64,000 nt of DNA, from the NCBI GenBank assembly GCA_963730225.1, contig CAVSQX010000004.1:682001-746000 (forward strand), given 5' to 3'. This DNA is from CAVSQX01 sp963730225 (lineage in GTDB: Bacteria > Planctomycetota > Phycisphaerae > Tepidisphaerales > Tepidisphaeraceae). The stretch's first letter is position 1; each line of letters begins with the position of its first letter. The notes under the pieces are model-generated. The model was given only the letters and a program-made list of their open reading frames with translations. It did not search any database and was not told the DNA's origin. Shown here piece after piece: positions 1 through 10,321 of the stretch. Both the position numbers and the translations under genes were made by a program.

Positions 1-2146
1 CCATGTCGCTGCGCCGGACGGTGGCCGTCGCGATCGCATCGAGCAGGCGCGATTCGGTGAGCGGTCGATGCAGCCGGGCAATGAATCCTGCTTTGGTAAA
101 CTCGTTCATTTCCGTGCGATCGTCGATTTCCGCAACGGCGATGAACCTGGTTCCACTTGTCGCAGGGTCGGATTGAAGGGCGCTGGCCAATGGATTGGCA
201 TCGGCCGTTGAATGCGGAATGACCGCAATCGCAAACGACCGTCCCTGGGCGGCCGCGGCCTGCATGAGAGGCAGCGATTCTTCAGCACTGGCGGCCCTGC
301 TCTGCCGCGAGAAGCGCGCCTCCAATTGTTCCTGGAGCATTTGTCGATAACCTGGATCGGATTCCACGACTAAAACTCGAAGGCCGCGAAACGGATCGAC
401 CGCCGCATCGGGCGCCGATGATTCGTCGCTACCTGCTTGCAACTTCAGCGTGAACCAGAAGGTCGTTCCGCGGCCCGCTTCGCTTTGAACGCCGATTTGC
501 CCGCCCATCAGTTCCACCAGCCGCTTGGAAATCGCCAGACCCAACCCGGTGCCGCCGAAACGGCGTGTGGTGGATTGGTCCACCTGCGAGAAAGTTTTGA
601 AAAGTCGATCCAGCCGGTCGGCCGGCACACCGATTCCGCTGTCTTCAATCTGCACGCGAATCATGGCGTGCTCCGCGGCCTGACCCTCCCCCGACACCCG
701 CACGCTGACAAAGCCCCTGGGCGTGAACTTGATCGCGTTGTTGATCAGATTGATGAGAACCTGGCGAATTCGATTCGGATCACCAATCAGGCGATGCGGC
801 AGCTCCGGCCGCAGAAACGCGGCAAGGGCCAGTTTCTTTTTCGCGGCCGCCGGAGCGAGCAGTTCAATTTGATCCTCGACCAATTTGTGAAGATCAAACT
901 CAACGGCCTCAATTTCCACGCGGCCCGCTTCGATCTTAGAAAAATCGAGGATGTTGTTAATCACGGACATCAGCGCATCGGCCGACTCCCGCGCCAGCTT
1001 TGCGTAGCGACTCTGATTTTCGCTCATATCCGTGGCCGTCAGCATGTCGATCATCCCGGTCACGCCGTTGAGCGGTGTGCGAATCTCGTGGCTCATGCGG
1101 GCGAGGAATTCACTCTTGGCTCGATTGGCCGTTTCCGCCGCCTCGGTGGCCACCGCCAACGAATACGTCATGGATGTCGCCAGATACACGGCACGAGTTC
1201 GGCTCGTGCTCAGCGACCATGCCAGCGCCGACATCGCCACCGTCAGGAACAGGCCTCCGACCCAAAGAACTCGCGCATTGGGTTTGACTACCAGGAAGTA
1301 CTGGCTGGAAAAGAACTCCCCCGATGGAACCCGGATGGAAAGCATCCATGGCTGCGCGTCGACAATCGCGCACGATTGCGTCCTGGCGTATGCATACGTG
1401 GAACGTCCACTGCTGCGCCGGTGACCTTCATTTGCAGTGAGGATATACCCGTCCGATGGCTTGGATAGAATCAGCATCGGTGAGCCAAGCCAATTCCTAA
1501 TCACATCCGATGCTATCAACGCCGTGATCATTCCATTCAGTTTCCCGTCGGCTCCGTAGAACGGCACGGAGTAAATAACGCCACGCCCAGAGTCATCGCC
1601 GCTCGAGATGGCCGGCCACGGCTCGACGCGTCGCGGTTCCTCGTTGGAACAATGTGCGCAAAGATACCGGGCCTGCGCTTCCAGTGTGTGAACTTCGCCG
1701 CTCGTCGCCATCGGACCGTCACCGCCGAAAGTTCCAATCGGCATTCGCACCTGGCCTGTAAGGTCATCGACCCGAACAACATAGACTCGCGAAATGGACA
1801 TGTCGCTGGCGAGATTGTCGTAAATCGCCCGAACGGCCTCTCGGGCCTCGGCATCAACATCCGCCGCGCGGCGATCCACTTTCGCAATCTCCGGCAGAAT
1901 CGCCGTCGTGCGCAAGGAGTCATAAATTCGATCGAATCGCCCTTCCACGCGAACTTTGGCATTACTGAGAGTCTCATCGAATTCTTCGGCGGTCGTCCTG
2001 GCGGCGCGTTCCGTGGCGGACACATTGGCTTGCCGATACACCACCCAGGTTGCCGCCACGCACAGGGCCATCACCAGAACCGGCGGTCCGAAATTGCAGA
2101 CCGCATGCCAGAATGCGGAATGACCAGATGTGTCGTCAACGGTCAT
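1..2146 (-). CDS. Hybrid sensor histidine kinase/response regulator (3' end beyond window)
   Basis: Membrane sensor kinase that should autophosphorylate on a histidine and relay to an attached receiver domain. Read from the ATG at 2146, it has one hydrophobic segment near residues 15-33, a periplasmic-type sensor region, and a second hydrophobic segment near residue 290. The HisKA H-box 'MSHEIRTPLNG' follows, with its His near residue 353, then a HATPase_c domain with an N-box (NLINNAIKF) and G-box (GGTGLGLAIS). A receiver-like domain begins near residue 584 ('LRVLVVESDPGYRQM'); its usual phospho-Asp region is atypical, with 'VIPHS' where an acidic site is expected. The frame is open to base 1, so the stop lies outside the window. 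No partner response regulator is visible. The input signal is unknown. Confidence 0.9.
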   Translation of the reverse strand, partial: MTVDDTSGHSAFWHAVCNFGPPVLVMALCVAATWVVYRQANVSATERAARTTAEEFDETLSNAKVRVEGRFDRIYDSLRTTAILPEIAKVDRRAADVDAEAREAVRAIYDNLASDMSISRVYVVRVDDLTGQVRMPIGTFGGDGPMATSGEVHTLEAQARYLCAHCSNEEPRRVEPWPAISSGDDSGRGVIYSVPFYGADGKLNGMITALIASDVIRNWLGSPMLILSKPSDGYILTANEGHRRSSGRSTYAYARTQSCAIVDAQPWMLSIRVPSGEFFSSQYFLVVKPNARVLWVGGLFLTVAMSALAWSLSTSRTRAVYLATSMTYSLAVATEAAETANRAKSEFLARMSHEIRTPLNGVTGMIDMLTATDMSENQSRYAKLARESADALMSVINNILDFSKIEAGRVEIEAVEFDLHKLVEDQIELLAPAAAKKKLALAAFLRPELPHRLIGDPNRIRQVLINLINNAIKFTPRGFVSVRVSGEGQAAEHAMIRVQIEDSGIGVPADRLDRLFKTFSQVDQSTTRRFGGTGLGLAISKRLVELMGGQIGVQSEAGRGTTFWFTLKLQAGSDESSAPDAAVDPFRGLRVLVVESDPGYRQMLQEQLEARFSRQSRAASAEESLPLMQAAAAQGRSFAIAVIPHSTADANPLASALQSDPATSGTRFIAVAEIDDRTEMNEFTKAGFIARLHRPLTESRLLDAIATATVRRSDM

Positions 2147-2525
2147 GTTGCCTACTCTTCAAGAACGTCCAGGCCGCAGAAATCCGATTCACACGCGCCC
2201 ACTTACCAACGCGAGCGAATCGAGCCTACTAAACCATCCGGGTTCATCGACGAGAGTTTTATAGGACGGTCCCCCTGAATGGTAAACACGAGGAAAACTA
2301 AAATTTCCTCCGCTCCATTTTCGGCATGCGGCGATGATGAATGAACAGATTTTCCACCCCGAATGCGGGCAGCCGCCAACCGCATCGATATCCGCAGCGC
2401 AAACTGGACAACGCCCACGCTCGCCGAGCCGCTGACGTTATCAGCCGTCGTTTGACAGACCGGTGCTGGTCTAGTAGTAAATCGCCCTGACTATATTGAA
2501 CGGAATTCTCGAACGGTTCAGCCCC
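2147..2525. other. Intergenic region between divergent genes
   Basis: No convincing gene is seen here. The short ORFs have no recognisable similarity or ribosome-binding site. The stretch should hold the divergent promoters of the histidine kinase and the aldo/keto reductase. Confidence 0.5.
2452..2480 (+). promoter_or_regulatory. Possible sigma-70-type promoter for the aldo/keto reductase
   Basis: A perfect TTGACA at 2452-2457 is followed 17 bp later by TAGTAA (2475-2480), which matches TATAAT at only three positions. It lies 46 bp upstream of the ATG at 2526. The -35 is good, the -10 is weak. Confidence 0.3.
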
Positions 2526-3558
2526 ATGGAATACCGACAACTCGGCCGCTCCGGTTTGAAAGTTCCAGCTCTGTCCCTGGGCACCGGCACCTTCGCCGGC
2601 AAGGGGGAATTCTTCAGAGCGTGGGGCGCCGCCGGCGTGGCCGAGGCCACCGGAATGGTCGACATCTGCCTCGACAACGGTCTGAACTTCTTCGATTCGG
2701 CCGATATCTACTCCAGCGGCCACGCCGAGGAAATTCTCGGCCGCACCATCAAGGGGCGACGGCATAAAGTTTTGATTTCCACCAAAGGCAGCTTCCGCGT
2801 CGGCGAAGGACCGAACGATGTCGGTTCCTCGCGCGCTCATCTCATCGACGCCGTGCATGGCAGTCTCAAACGGCTCGGCACCGATTTCATCGATCTCTAT
2901 CAACTCCACGGCTTTGACGCCCTGACGCCGATCGAAGAAACGCTTCAAACGCTGGATGATCTGGTACGGGAAGGAAAAATTCGTTACGTCGGCTGCTCCA
3001 ATTTTTCCGGCTGGCACTTGATGAAGTCGCTGGCGATCAGCGAAGAATACGGGCTGTGCCGGTACGTCGCCCATCAGGCGTACTATTCACTGATCGGCCG
3101 CGACTACGAGAATGAATTGATGCCGCTGGGATTGGACCAGGGAGTTGGCGCGGTGGTTTGGAGTCCGCTGGGTTGGGGACGGCTGACCGGGCAGAATTCG
3201 CCGCGGAGCGCCGCTGCCCAGAACCACCCGGCTTCGCTCGAAGATGGTCGCCGACGCCGGGCCGCCGGTGGATGACGATTATGTTTTCAAGGTGGTGGAC
3301 GCTTTGGATGAAATCGCCGAGGAGATCGGCAAATCGGTTCCGCAAATCGCCCTCAACTGGCTGCTCCAGCGTCCGACGGTATCCAGCGTTATCATCGGCG
3401 CGAGAACCCAGCAACAGCTTCGCCAGAATCTGGGCGCTGTTGGCTGGAACCTTACCAAGGAACAGGTCGCCCGGCTCGACGCCGCCAGTGCCAGGCCGGC
3501 GCCATATCCGTACTGGCACCAGGCCGGCTTCAAAGAACGCAACCCGCCGCCGATTTAA
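2526..3558 (+). CDS. Aldo/keto reductase, voltage-gated K+ channel beta-subunit-like (frame disrupted)
   Basis: NAD(P)H-dependent carbonyl reductase of the AKR superfamily. The frame from 2526 starts MEYRQLGRSGLKV and contains the expected tetrad context: Asp and Tyr in 'FFDSADIY', Lys in 'LISTKG', His in 'YQLHGFD'. After 'GWGRLTG' this frame becomes nonsense. One base further on, the other frame continues the family pattern (IRRGAPLPR, then GPPVDDDY, ALNWLLQRPTVSSVIIGAR and LGAVGWNLT). Skipping one base near 3195 restores a 343-residue protein ending at 3558, normal for the family. This is either a sequencing insertion or a recent frameshift. It is followed convergently by the deacetylase gene. 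The substrate is unknown. Confidence 0.88.
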
Positions 3559-3573
3559 TTGCCGGAGGATCCA

Positions 3574-4425
3574 TCAGCCGATCGAGCCGCTCGAAGGTGA
3601 ATCCGCGGGAGCGCAGTTCTGGCGAATCGCGCCGCTGACCAGATCGAGCATTTGATCGGGGGCGACGCCGGCGTCGTGCAGCAGGAGAATGCTTCCGTCG
3701 CGTGCGCGGCGAATGACTCGATCCCGCGCCTCTTGCGCGGAGATGATGACGTCGAAGCTGCGAACGTTCCATCCGACAATCGTCAGCCCGATTCTTTTTG
3801 CGATGGTAGCAAAATGTGGATTGGTCACGCCCATCGGCGGGCGAAAAAACCGCGGGGCCACGCCGCTGGTATTCTCGATTGCGGCTTGCGTGCGACCGAT
3901 TTCGCGCGTGAGCCACGGCCCAAACGCAAATCCGATCCACCATGGGTGAGTATAGGTATGATTTCCGAGCAGATGTCCCTCCGCGGCGATGCGACGGGCC
4001 AATTGCGGATGTGCATCCACGTTTTTTCCGATGCAGAAGAAGGTCGCCGGGACATTTTCCTGGCGAAGCAAATCGAGCAGCAGCGGCGTTGCGATCGGAT
4101 CGGGTCCATCGTCGAACGTCAGGGCGATTTTCATCGTGCCCGGTTTCCCCTGACAGATCGCGGGGCAGAAATATTTCATGCGGATGCACAGCGCGCCCAG
4201 CGCGCAGGCGAGCAGATAAACCGCCCACACGCCGGCGACCGCCCAGTTCAGCAGCGGGCCTTTGGTAAAAAGCCAGAAGCCCGTGCACAGAACAAAGTTC
4301 AAAAGTGTCGCCCAATAGAATCTGGTCATGAGTTGTTCGGATAGGCTCGCAGGCAGCTTCCGCGAAAAATCTATCCGCTGCCGACGAACTTTCCCAGCCC
4401 GCAGCGTTGAATTTGCGGCACTCAT
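3574..4425 (-). CDS. Polysaccharide deacetylase (NodB homology), membrane anchored
   Basis: Predicted carbohydrate esterase family 4 enzyme that removes N- or O-acetyl groups from cell-envelope or extracellular polysaccharide. Two hydrophobic segments lie near residues 37-55 and 60-83. The NodB domain starts with 'IALTFDDGPDP' (motif 1, catalytic Asp and metal Asp). It continues with 'GNHTYTHPWW' (two metal His, motif 2), 'FFRPPMG' (motif 3) and 'SILLLHD' (motif 5). The metal triad is therefore intact. The protein is 283 residues; an internal Met at about residue 33, just before the first membrane segment, could be the true start. It is divergent from the PaaK-like gene with only 25 bp between starts, so the promoters must overlap or one start is misplaced. 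Confidence 0.9.
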   Translation of the reverse strand: MSAANSTLRAGKVRRQRIDFSRKLPASLSEQLMTRFYWATLLNFVLCTGFWLFTKGPLLNWAVAGVWAVYLLACALGALCIRMKYFCPAICQGKPGTMKIALTFDDGPDPIATPLLLDLLRQENVPATFFCIGKNVDAHPQLARRIAAEGHLLGNHTYTHPWWIGFAFGPWLTREIGRTQAAIENTSGVAPRFFRPPMGVTNPHFATIAKRIGLTIVGWNVRSFDVIISAQEARDRVIRRARDGSILLLHDAGVAPDQMLDLVSGAIRQNCAPADSPSSGSIG

Positions 4426-4450
4426 GCAATCATCCTAGAATTTCGCGTTC

Positions 4451-5765
4451 GTGGCGACAACCGCAGCACCGCAGGACATCGAACTTGAACTGAATCCCCC
4501 GCAAATCCAGTCGATTTTGGATAAGGGCGTCGCGGCCACCGTTGCCCAGGTTCGCCGGCAATCCCCGTTCTACCGTGAGAAATTCGCCGACCTGGCGGAG
4601 ATTCGCTCCACCGCCGATCTGCGCTCCCTTCCGCTGACGACCAAAACCGATGTTTCAAAATCGAACGAGCAGTTCTGGTGTGTCGCTCCCGACCGTTTCT
4701 CCGATCTGTGCACCACCAGCGGCACCACCGGCGTGCCCACGTTGGTTCCCCTGACCGAAGATGATCTGTATCGCCTGGCGTTCAACGAGTTTCTCTGCTT
4801 CCGCCGAGTCGGTTTTCGTCCGGGCGATGTGGTCATTCTGGCCGTCACCATCGACAAATGCTTCATGGCCGGCCTGGCGTATTTTCAGGGCCTGCGGCAG
4901 CTCGGCGTCACCGCCGTCCGCGTCGGCGCAGGCTCTCCGGCGATGCTGCTGAGCATGATCCAGCGCCTGCGCCCCACCGGCATCGTCTCGGTTCCCTCCT
5001 TCCTCAAACGCGTCGCGGATTACGCACGCCAGCAGAAAATTGATCTGGCCCATTCCACCGTCCGCAAACTCGTCTGCATCGGCGAGCCGATTCGCGATTC
5101 CGACTGGACGCTTTCGCCGCTCGGAGCCGCCATCGCCGACGCATGGAACGCGCAGATTTTTTCCACGTACGGCATCACCGAATTGGCCGCATCACTGTGC
5201 GAATGCTCCACCGGCCGCGGCGGGCATCTGCATCCGCAACTTCTCCACGCCGAGATTCTCGACGACGCCGGCGACCCTGTGCCCGACGGCCAAATCGGCC
5301 AACTCGTCGCCACGACGATCTGCGTCGAAGCGATGCCGCTGGTTCGCTTCGCCACCGGCGACATCACGTTCATGACCGCAACAACGCTGCGACTGCGGCC
5401 TCTGGACGCCGCGCATCGGCCCGATCCTCGGCCGCAAGGATCAAGCGATGAAGCTCAAAGGCACCACCGTTTATCCCGCCGCCGTGCAACGCGCGTTGCA
5501 GGGCATCAAGCAGATCGTCGATTACATTCTGATCGCCACATCGCCCACCGCGCTTTCAGATCAGCTTGAAGTTCTCATCGCCTGGCATGGCGATCCCACC
5601 GGAGCCGACGAGACGATCCGCGAAAAACTGCGCGGCGAATTGAAAGTGAGTCCGAACATCCGCATCACCACCATCCAGGAAATCCGCGAACTGGGGAGTT
5701 CGGGCGAGCTTCGGAAGCAGCGGGTGTTTTTGGATCGTCGAAATCAGAGTCAGCGATTAATTTGA
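4451..5765 (+). CDS. Phenylacetate-CoA ligase-like AMP-forming enzyme (frame disrupted)
   Basis: Adenylate-forming enzyme of the PaaK-like branch, expected to activate a carboxylic acid with ATP and join it to CoA or another acceptor. The GTG-initiated frame carries 'CTTSGTTGVPT' (phosphate-binding A3 motif), 'IFSTYGITELA' (A5) and 'RFATGDI' (A7-like). Near 5378 the frame must skip one base. The other frame then gives QQRCDCG, 'RIGPILGRKDQAMKLKG' and the C-terminal ACT-like lid ending at 5765. The repaired protein is 437 residues, normal for the family. The CDCG motif typical of PaaK relatives sits exactly at the junction, which supports a one-base insertion rather than two genes. The substrate cannot be told from sequence. 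Confidence 0.85.
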
Positions 5766-5840
5766 TTGAGGAAACTGCTGCGAATCTACATAAAATGTGG
5801 TACGCTTTGGGGGTTCGACACGCAAAGAGAGGAACTATCC

Positions 5841-6107
5841 GTGGCCACTGTAGAGATTCCCGACGAGACCCTATCCCGGCTGCAAGCCGCCGCTGCCGCG
5901 CGGCATGTTTCTCTTGAAGCCTACCTCGACGAAATGGCGGCATCGGACGCCAACGGCAAGCATGCGTCGTTTGTACAATTCCACAAGAGCACTCCCGCCG
6001 AGCGTGCCGTGGCGGCGGATTCCATCCGCAAGCTAGCAAGCCAAGTTAAGGGCAAAGGCACCATCAAGGAATTGATCGCCGACAAACACGCCGGGCACAG
6101 ATACTAA
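5841..6107 (+). CDS. VapB-like antitoxin
   Basis: Small protein of 88 residues directly upstream of a PIN-domain toxin (1-nt gap), which is the usual antitoxin-toxin order. The N-terminus 'ATVEIPDETLSRLQAAA' resembles a short ribbon-helix-helix DNA-binding strand and helix. The C-terminal half is charged, as expected of a toxin-neutralising tail. I chose the GTG at 5841 because an AAAGAGAGGA ribosome-binding site lies just upstream. A longer frame back to 5766 has no such support. It presumably represses its own operon. The family assignment rests mainly on context. Confidence 0.7.
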   Translation: MATVEIPDETLSRLQAAAAARHVSLEAYLDEMAASDANGKHASFVQFHKSTPAERAVAADSIRKLASQVKGKGTIKELIADKHAGHRY

Positions 6108-6108
6108 G

Positions 6109-6511
6109 ATGCCGATTGTTGTGGATTGTTCCGTCGCCGCCCGCCTGGGCGCTCGTTGACGAGCGAACGGCGTGGACCTTTGCGGCATTGCAAGCTGCGA
6201 CGGTCGAGGGAGCTATCGTCCCGTCGCTGTTTTGGTACGAAATAAGAAACATCCTGGTCGTCAATGAACGACGCGGACGCATCGAGCCGAGTCAATCCGC
6301 CCGATTTCTGCTGCATATCGATCCACTGACGGGCGTTGACTCAGGGCCGGTCGAAGCAGACCTTCTTGCGTTGACCCGAACCCACAACTTGACCGTCTAT
6401 GACGCCAGTTATCTGGAGTTGGCGAGCCGATTGGGACTGCCGCTCTGCACTCTCGACACGCAGTTGATCCAAGCGGCCCCGAAAATCGGCGTCGCTCTCT
6501 GGCAACCGTAA
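6109..6511 (+). CDS. PIN-domain ribonuclease toxin, VapC-like (frame disrupted)
   Basis: Predicted Mg2+-dependent RNase toxin paired with the preceding antitoxin. Translation from ATG 6109 gives 'MPIVVDCSVAA', the typical PIN start with the first catalytic Asp, but runs into TGA. Skipping one C at about 6142 gives 'WALVDERTAWTFAAL' and the rest of the domain: 'PSLFWYEIRNIL' (Glu), 'LTVYDASYLELA' (Asp) and 'LCTLDTQL' (Asp). The repaired length is 133 residues, normal for VapC. Either the toxin is inactivated by a +1 frameshift or the base in the GCCGCCCGCC context is a sequencing error. Confidence 0.82.
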
Positions 6512-6639
6512 AGTCCGGTTGGGCGGACGCTCGCAGGCCGACCGCTGCATTTGCGTTGTGCGCCGTGTCCGATCGCCAAGCTTGTTAAATTATATGAACC
6601 CGATCCATGCCAATGGATCGAATTCCGCACGAGGAGATC

Positions 6640-6867
6640 ATGAGCGACCAACGTGAACCTGAAACAATGGTTGAAAAACAGGTCACCTATACGGTCGAAG
6701 CGGAAGGCCGGATCGTCGTCATCGAGCACGTGCCGGCTCGAGTTTGTGTTGAGACCGGTGAGCAGTTTTTCTCGCCGCAGACCGTCGAGCGCATTCATGC
6801 GATCGTACGCGGCGGGGGCAAACCCGCGCGAACCGTGCAAACGCCGGTGTATGAATTTGCCAAGTGA
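6640..6867 (+). CDS. YgiT/MqsA-N-like protein lacking the zinc-finger cysteines
   Basis: Small protein of 75 residues. 'VEKQVTYTVEAEGRIVVIE' followed by 'VPARVCVETGEQFFS' matches the core of YgiT-type (MqsA N-terminal) antitoxin-like proteins. The usual CxxC pairs are absent: the first pair is missing and the second is reduced to a single Cys. The start at 6640 is preceded closely by GAGGAG; an in-frame ATG at 6607 is an alternative. No toxin gene is attached, and the next gene, rsmH, is convergent. It may be an orphan antitoxin relic. Confidence 0.6.
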   Translation: MSDQREPETMVEKQVTYTVEAEGRIVVIEHVPARVCVETGEQFFSPQTVERIHAIVRGGGKPARTVQTPVYEFAK

Positions 6868-6891
6868 AATGAGCCGCCATTGGCCCCCTTG

Positions 6892-7825
6892 CTAAACCTG
6901 GCAGGCCATTCGCGCCCAGCGCAATTTCGCCGAACGCGCTCGGGGATTTGCTTTTTGCTCGGCGGCGTCGGCGAGGATCGGCGTTGGGCTGACCTGAGCA
7001 TAAATCCCGCCGCGATGGGCCTGGCGGAATGCATCCTTCACCCGCCGATCTTCGCCGCTGTGGAAGCTGATAATCGCGGCGGTTCCACCGGGCGTAAGAA
7101 CATCCGGGAGAACATTCAGCAGCCGATCGAGATTGGCCATCTCCACGGTTGACCAGAATGCGAAGGGCCTGAAAGGTTCGCGCGGCCGGGTGGAGTTTGG
7201 CGCCGGCGGCGCGCTCGAGGGTGAAATCGCGGGCCTGGCAGACGAGGGCCATCAATTCCTGCGTCGTCGTGATCGGCCGGAGCTTTCGGCGACGAACGAT
7301 CAGCCGGGCGATCTGCGGGGCGTCGGTTTCGTCGCCGAGTTCCAAAAGCGCGGCCGCCAATTCCGCTTCGCCCATGCGATGGAGCAGCTCCGACGCCGGC
7401 TTGCCGCGCGATCGATCCATTCGCATGTCCAGCGGGCCGGGCCGGCGATAGGAAAACCCGCGCTGCGGATCGTCGATCTGCGGGCTGGCCACGCCCAGAT
7501 CGGCGAGCACGGCATCGACTTTTTGCAGGCCGAGTTCTTGCAGCACCGTGGGCAGGGCCGCGAAATTGTTGTGAACCAGATCGAAGTTACCGCCGATTTT
7601 TTCCAGAGCGGCGCGGGCCAGCGCGATGTTGGCCGAGTCAAAGTCGATGCCGACGATTCGCCCGGATAGCCCGATGCGCTCAAGCAACGCCGCCGCATGG
7701 CCGCCGAGTCCAAGCGTGCAGTCGACAATTACCTGACCGGGCCGGGGTGAAAGGACTTCCAGCACATCGGCCAGCAGCACGGGAACGTGGCGGATGGGCG
7801 ATCTTCCTAAGCGGTCTTTGCACAT
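6892..7825 (-). CDS. rsmH: 16S rRNA (cytosine(1402)-N(4))-methyltransferase RsmH (frame disrupted)
   Basis: Methylates N4 of C1402 in the decoding centre of 16S rRNA using SAM. The N-terminus 'HVPVLLADVLEVL', the SAM loop 'DCTLGLGGHAAALLE', 'VDAVLADLGVASPQIDDP' and 'GFSYRRPGPLDMRMD' are diagnostic. After 'FQALRILVNR' the frame is lost. Skipping one G at about 7144 yields EMANL and then 'GTAAIISFHSGEDRRVK' and 'NPRARSAKLRWARM', the standard C-terminus. The repaired protein has 310 residues, the family norm. It is not followed by other dcw cluster genes here; the YgiT-like gene converges on it. Confidence 0.92.
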
Positions 7826-7956
7826 TATAACGGCATTTGAAGCTGTTTTTCATCCAGAAACCAGCGCGAACGCAGGGCGATTTTCACGCATTGGCAGGCC
7901 TCGAAGCCCATCGACTTGCTCCTCCATGAAACCCGCGATAGCGTTGAAAAACAATG

Positions 7957-8031
7957 GGCCCGCGTAGCTCAGTTGGATAGAGCGCTGGTTTCCTAAACCG
8001 GAGGTCACAGGTTCGAATCCTGTCGCGGGTA
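7957..8031 (+). tRNA. tRNA-Arg (anticodon CCT)
   Basis: A 75-nt cloverleaf can be folded by eye. The acceptor arm GCCCGCG pairs with CGCGGGT (a G-U at the first pair), discriminator A. The D arm is GCTC...GAGC. The anticodon stem CTGGT/ACCGG encloses loop TTCCTAA with anticodon CCT at 7992-7994. The T arm is ACAGG-TTCGAAT-CCTGT. CCA is not encoded. Antisense translation of this gene gives the well-known spurious peptide 'ATGFEPVTSGLGNQRS', which explains part of the overlong opposite frame. Confidence 0.95.
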
Positions 8032-8048
8032 TTTTTCCAATTGCAAAA

Positions 8049-10168
8049 TCAGCGGCGACGGCGGCGAGATACGAGAATCGGCGCGGCCACGCACAACAGC
8101 AGCGAACTCGGTTCGGGCACGGAGCTTGACGATCCGGGGATTTGCGCGGTGTATCCGCGGCAATCATTTCCGATGGACCGGATGTTATTTTCGCACCCTG
8201 CGTGTTGAAGGCGTTGTCGATGAGGGTGTAATCGTCGCCGTTCACGACGCCATCGTAATTGAAATCGCCGTTGCGCCACCCGGTGAGTTTGTTATTGAAG
8301 CCGTTATCGATGAGCGTGTAATCGCTGCCGTTGACGACGCCGTCGAGATTGGCATCGCCGAAGTAGGTGTATTTGATCAGGATATCGGTGCTGGTGACGG
8401 TTTGGCCCTCGAAGGCGGTCATCAAAGCGCTGCTGCCGTTGCTATTGAGTTCGATGCCGATGGCGGTGTTCTGAGTTGCGGCGGCGGCGGAACTGGTCAG
8501 GCCGCTGCCGGTCCACGTGCCGCCGTTGTAGCCCAGGGCAATCTCGGCGGTCAGGGTGGTCAGGCTTCCGCTGTGGACAATCAGGTCGTTGTTTTTCAGG
8601 TCGAGTGTGGTTGAAGTGTCGATTGTCAGCGATGAAGCGATGCTGCATCCACTGCCGGTGTTCAGCGCCAGCGAGCCGCCGCTGATGGTCAAAGAGCCGT
8701 TGCCGGTGATTCGGCCGCAGGTGTCGCCCGAGCCGCTGAAATTCATCGCGCCGTTGTTGGTGATTCCGGCGGGCTGGGCGAAGGAACTCAATACATCCAG
8801 CGTGGCGCCGGAAGAGACGGTGATTGCTCCCGCCGGCGCGCCGCTGTAGCTCGCGCCGATTCCCAGCGTGCCGACTTGAACGTTGATGCTGCCGGTGTTG
8901 TTGAAGACGAGACTGCCGCCGATGGCGAAGATTCCATTGGAGACTCCGGCGACAATCGGATCGTTCACATTGAACGTGCCGCCGTTGCTGAGGGTGCGTG
9001 TGGCGGCGCCCCCGGCGTCGGCGATGCTGCCGTTGCAGGCGGTAACGGTGCCGGAGTTGGTGAACGTCGCGCCGTTTTCCAGATAGAACGTGGTTTGGCC
9101 GGAAGCGCCCAGAGTCGCGGTTTGGCCCGATGCATTCACCAGCGTGCCGCCGACGAGGAACTGCGAGTTGTTGCCCAACGCCATGCCGTCGGCGGCGATG
9201 GCGGTGACGCCGGATGCAAGGGAGAGGGAACCGGAGGTCCAGGTGAGCGGGCTGTTAAAGCTGTCGTTGACCGTGAAACTCAAAGTCCCGCTCAAAAGAT
9301 TCTCCGGGCCGGTGATGTTGAAACTGGTGGTGCTGATGGTCTCATTGCCGGAGAAGTTTACGGTTCCGGCGCCGGTGAGACTTGAGGCGGTTGACAGGGT
9401 GTAGGTGCTGCCAAACGACAGCGTCGTGCCGGTTTGGGCCGTGAAGCTGCCGCTGGCCGTGCCGCCGGCGTTTACATCCAGCGTGCCCGCCTGAACGGTG
9501 ACGCTTCCGGAATTATTGAAGACCAGGCCGCTGCCGATCGTGAAAATTCCATTGGAGACGTTGGTGACGACCGGGTCGTTCACATTCAATGTGGCGTTAT
9601 TGTTGAACGTGCGAGTTCCAATTCCGCCATCGTCAGCAATGGCGCCGTTGGTGGCCATCACCGTGCCGGCGTTGGTGAACGTGGCTCCGCTTTCCAGGTA
9701 AAACGTCGTGCTTCCCGAAGCCCCGATGGTCGCCGTTTTGCCCGATGCGTTGGTCAGTGCGGCCGTCTCCAGAAACATGGTGTTGTTGCCAAAAGCAATC
9801 CCACCGTTGGCCGCGATCGAAGTAGCATTGACCACTCCGGAGTTCCAGGTGATCAGGCCGTTGACGGTTAAAGTCCCCGACCCGTTGCCGATGGTTCCGC
9901 TGCTGAGTTGCAAGGTTTGAATGGTGGGGCTGACATCGAGCGAGACGGTTCCACCGCCGACGACCACATCGTAAAGTGAGCCGCTGGGCGTTCCGTTGTT
10001 CGGATAATTCGGACTTGAACTCCAGTGCGCGGTGCTGGACCAGTTGTTGGTTGTGCCGTCCCAGGTGGCGGTGGTATCGGCCCGGCCCACCAATCCGGAG
10101 CCCGCTACCACGCCAAGTCCGCTGATCGCTGCAAAAATCGAAGCACGACGACATTTACGACAAGCCAT
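8049..10168 (-). CDS. PEP-CTERM-sorted surface protein with autotransporter-like and dockerin-like repeats (frame disrupted)
   Basis: Large exported protein of about 706 residues after repair. It has a signal peptide (MACRKCRRASIFAAISGLGV...), then 'TTATWDGTTNNWSSTAHW', the strand-rich opening common to planctomycete passenger-type repeat proteins. Two long repeats follow, each with 'TFYLESGATFTNAGTV'/'TFYLENGATFTNSGTV' and 'NDPVVTNVSNGIF'/'NDPIVAGVSNGIF'. Two EF-hand/dockerin-like repeats come next (GDANLDGVVNGSDYTLID, FNYDGVVNGDDYTLID). The original frame runs on through antisense tRNA. The other frame near 8150 gives 'SSSSVPEPSSLLLCVAAP' and RRRRR, a classic PEP-CTERM sorting signal ending at 8049, so one base appears missing. 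Expected to be cleaved by an exosortase and placed on the surface. Confidence 0.85.
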
Positions 10169-10321
10169 TTTTCTCCTCCGGCGCCCGCTTCACTGCGATA
10201 ATAACGAGTTTCTGGTTCGAAACATCAACAAACAGGGCATTTTCGGTGAAATTGATGTGCACGGTTGAGAGGTGCGCCTTTCCGATGGACAATGGTTCGA
10301 TCCTCAATCCCGGAAATAAAA

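Noticed and set aside
7850..8048. C-terminal 80 residues of the long frame of the first PEP-CTERM gene, including 'ATGFEPVTSGLGNQRS'
   Set aside because: This is antisense to tRNA-Arg, a common spurious translation. The PEP-CTERM end in another frame is the natural terminus.
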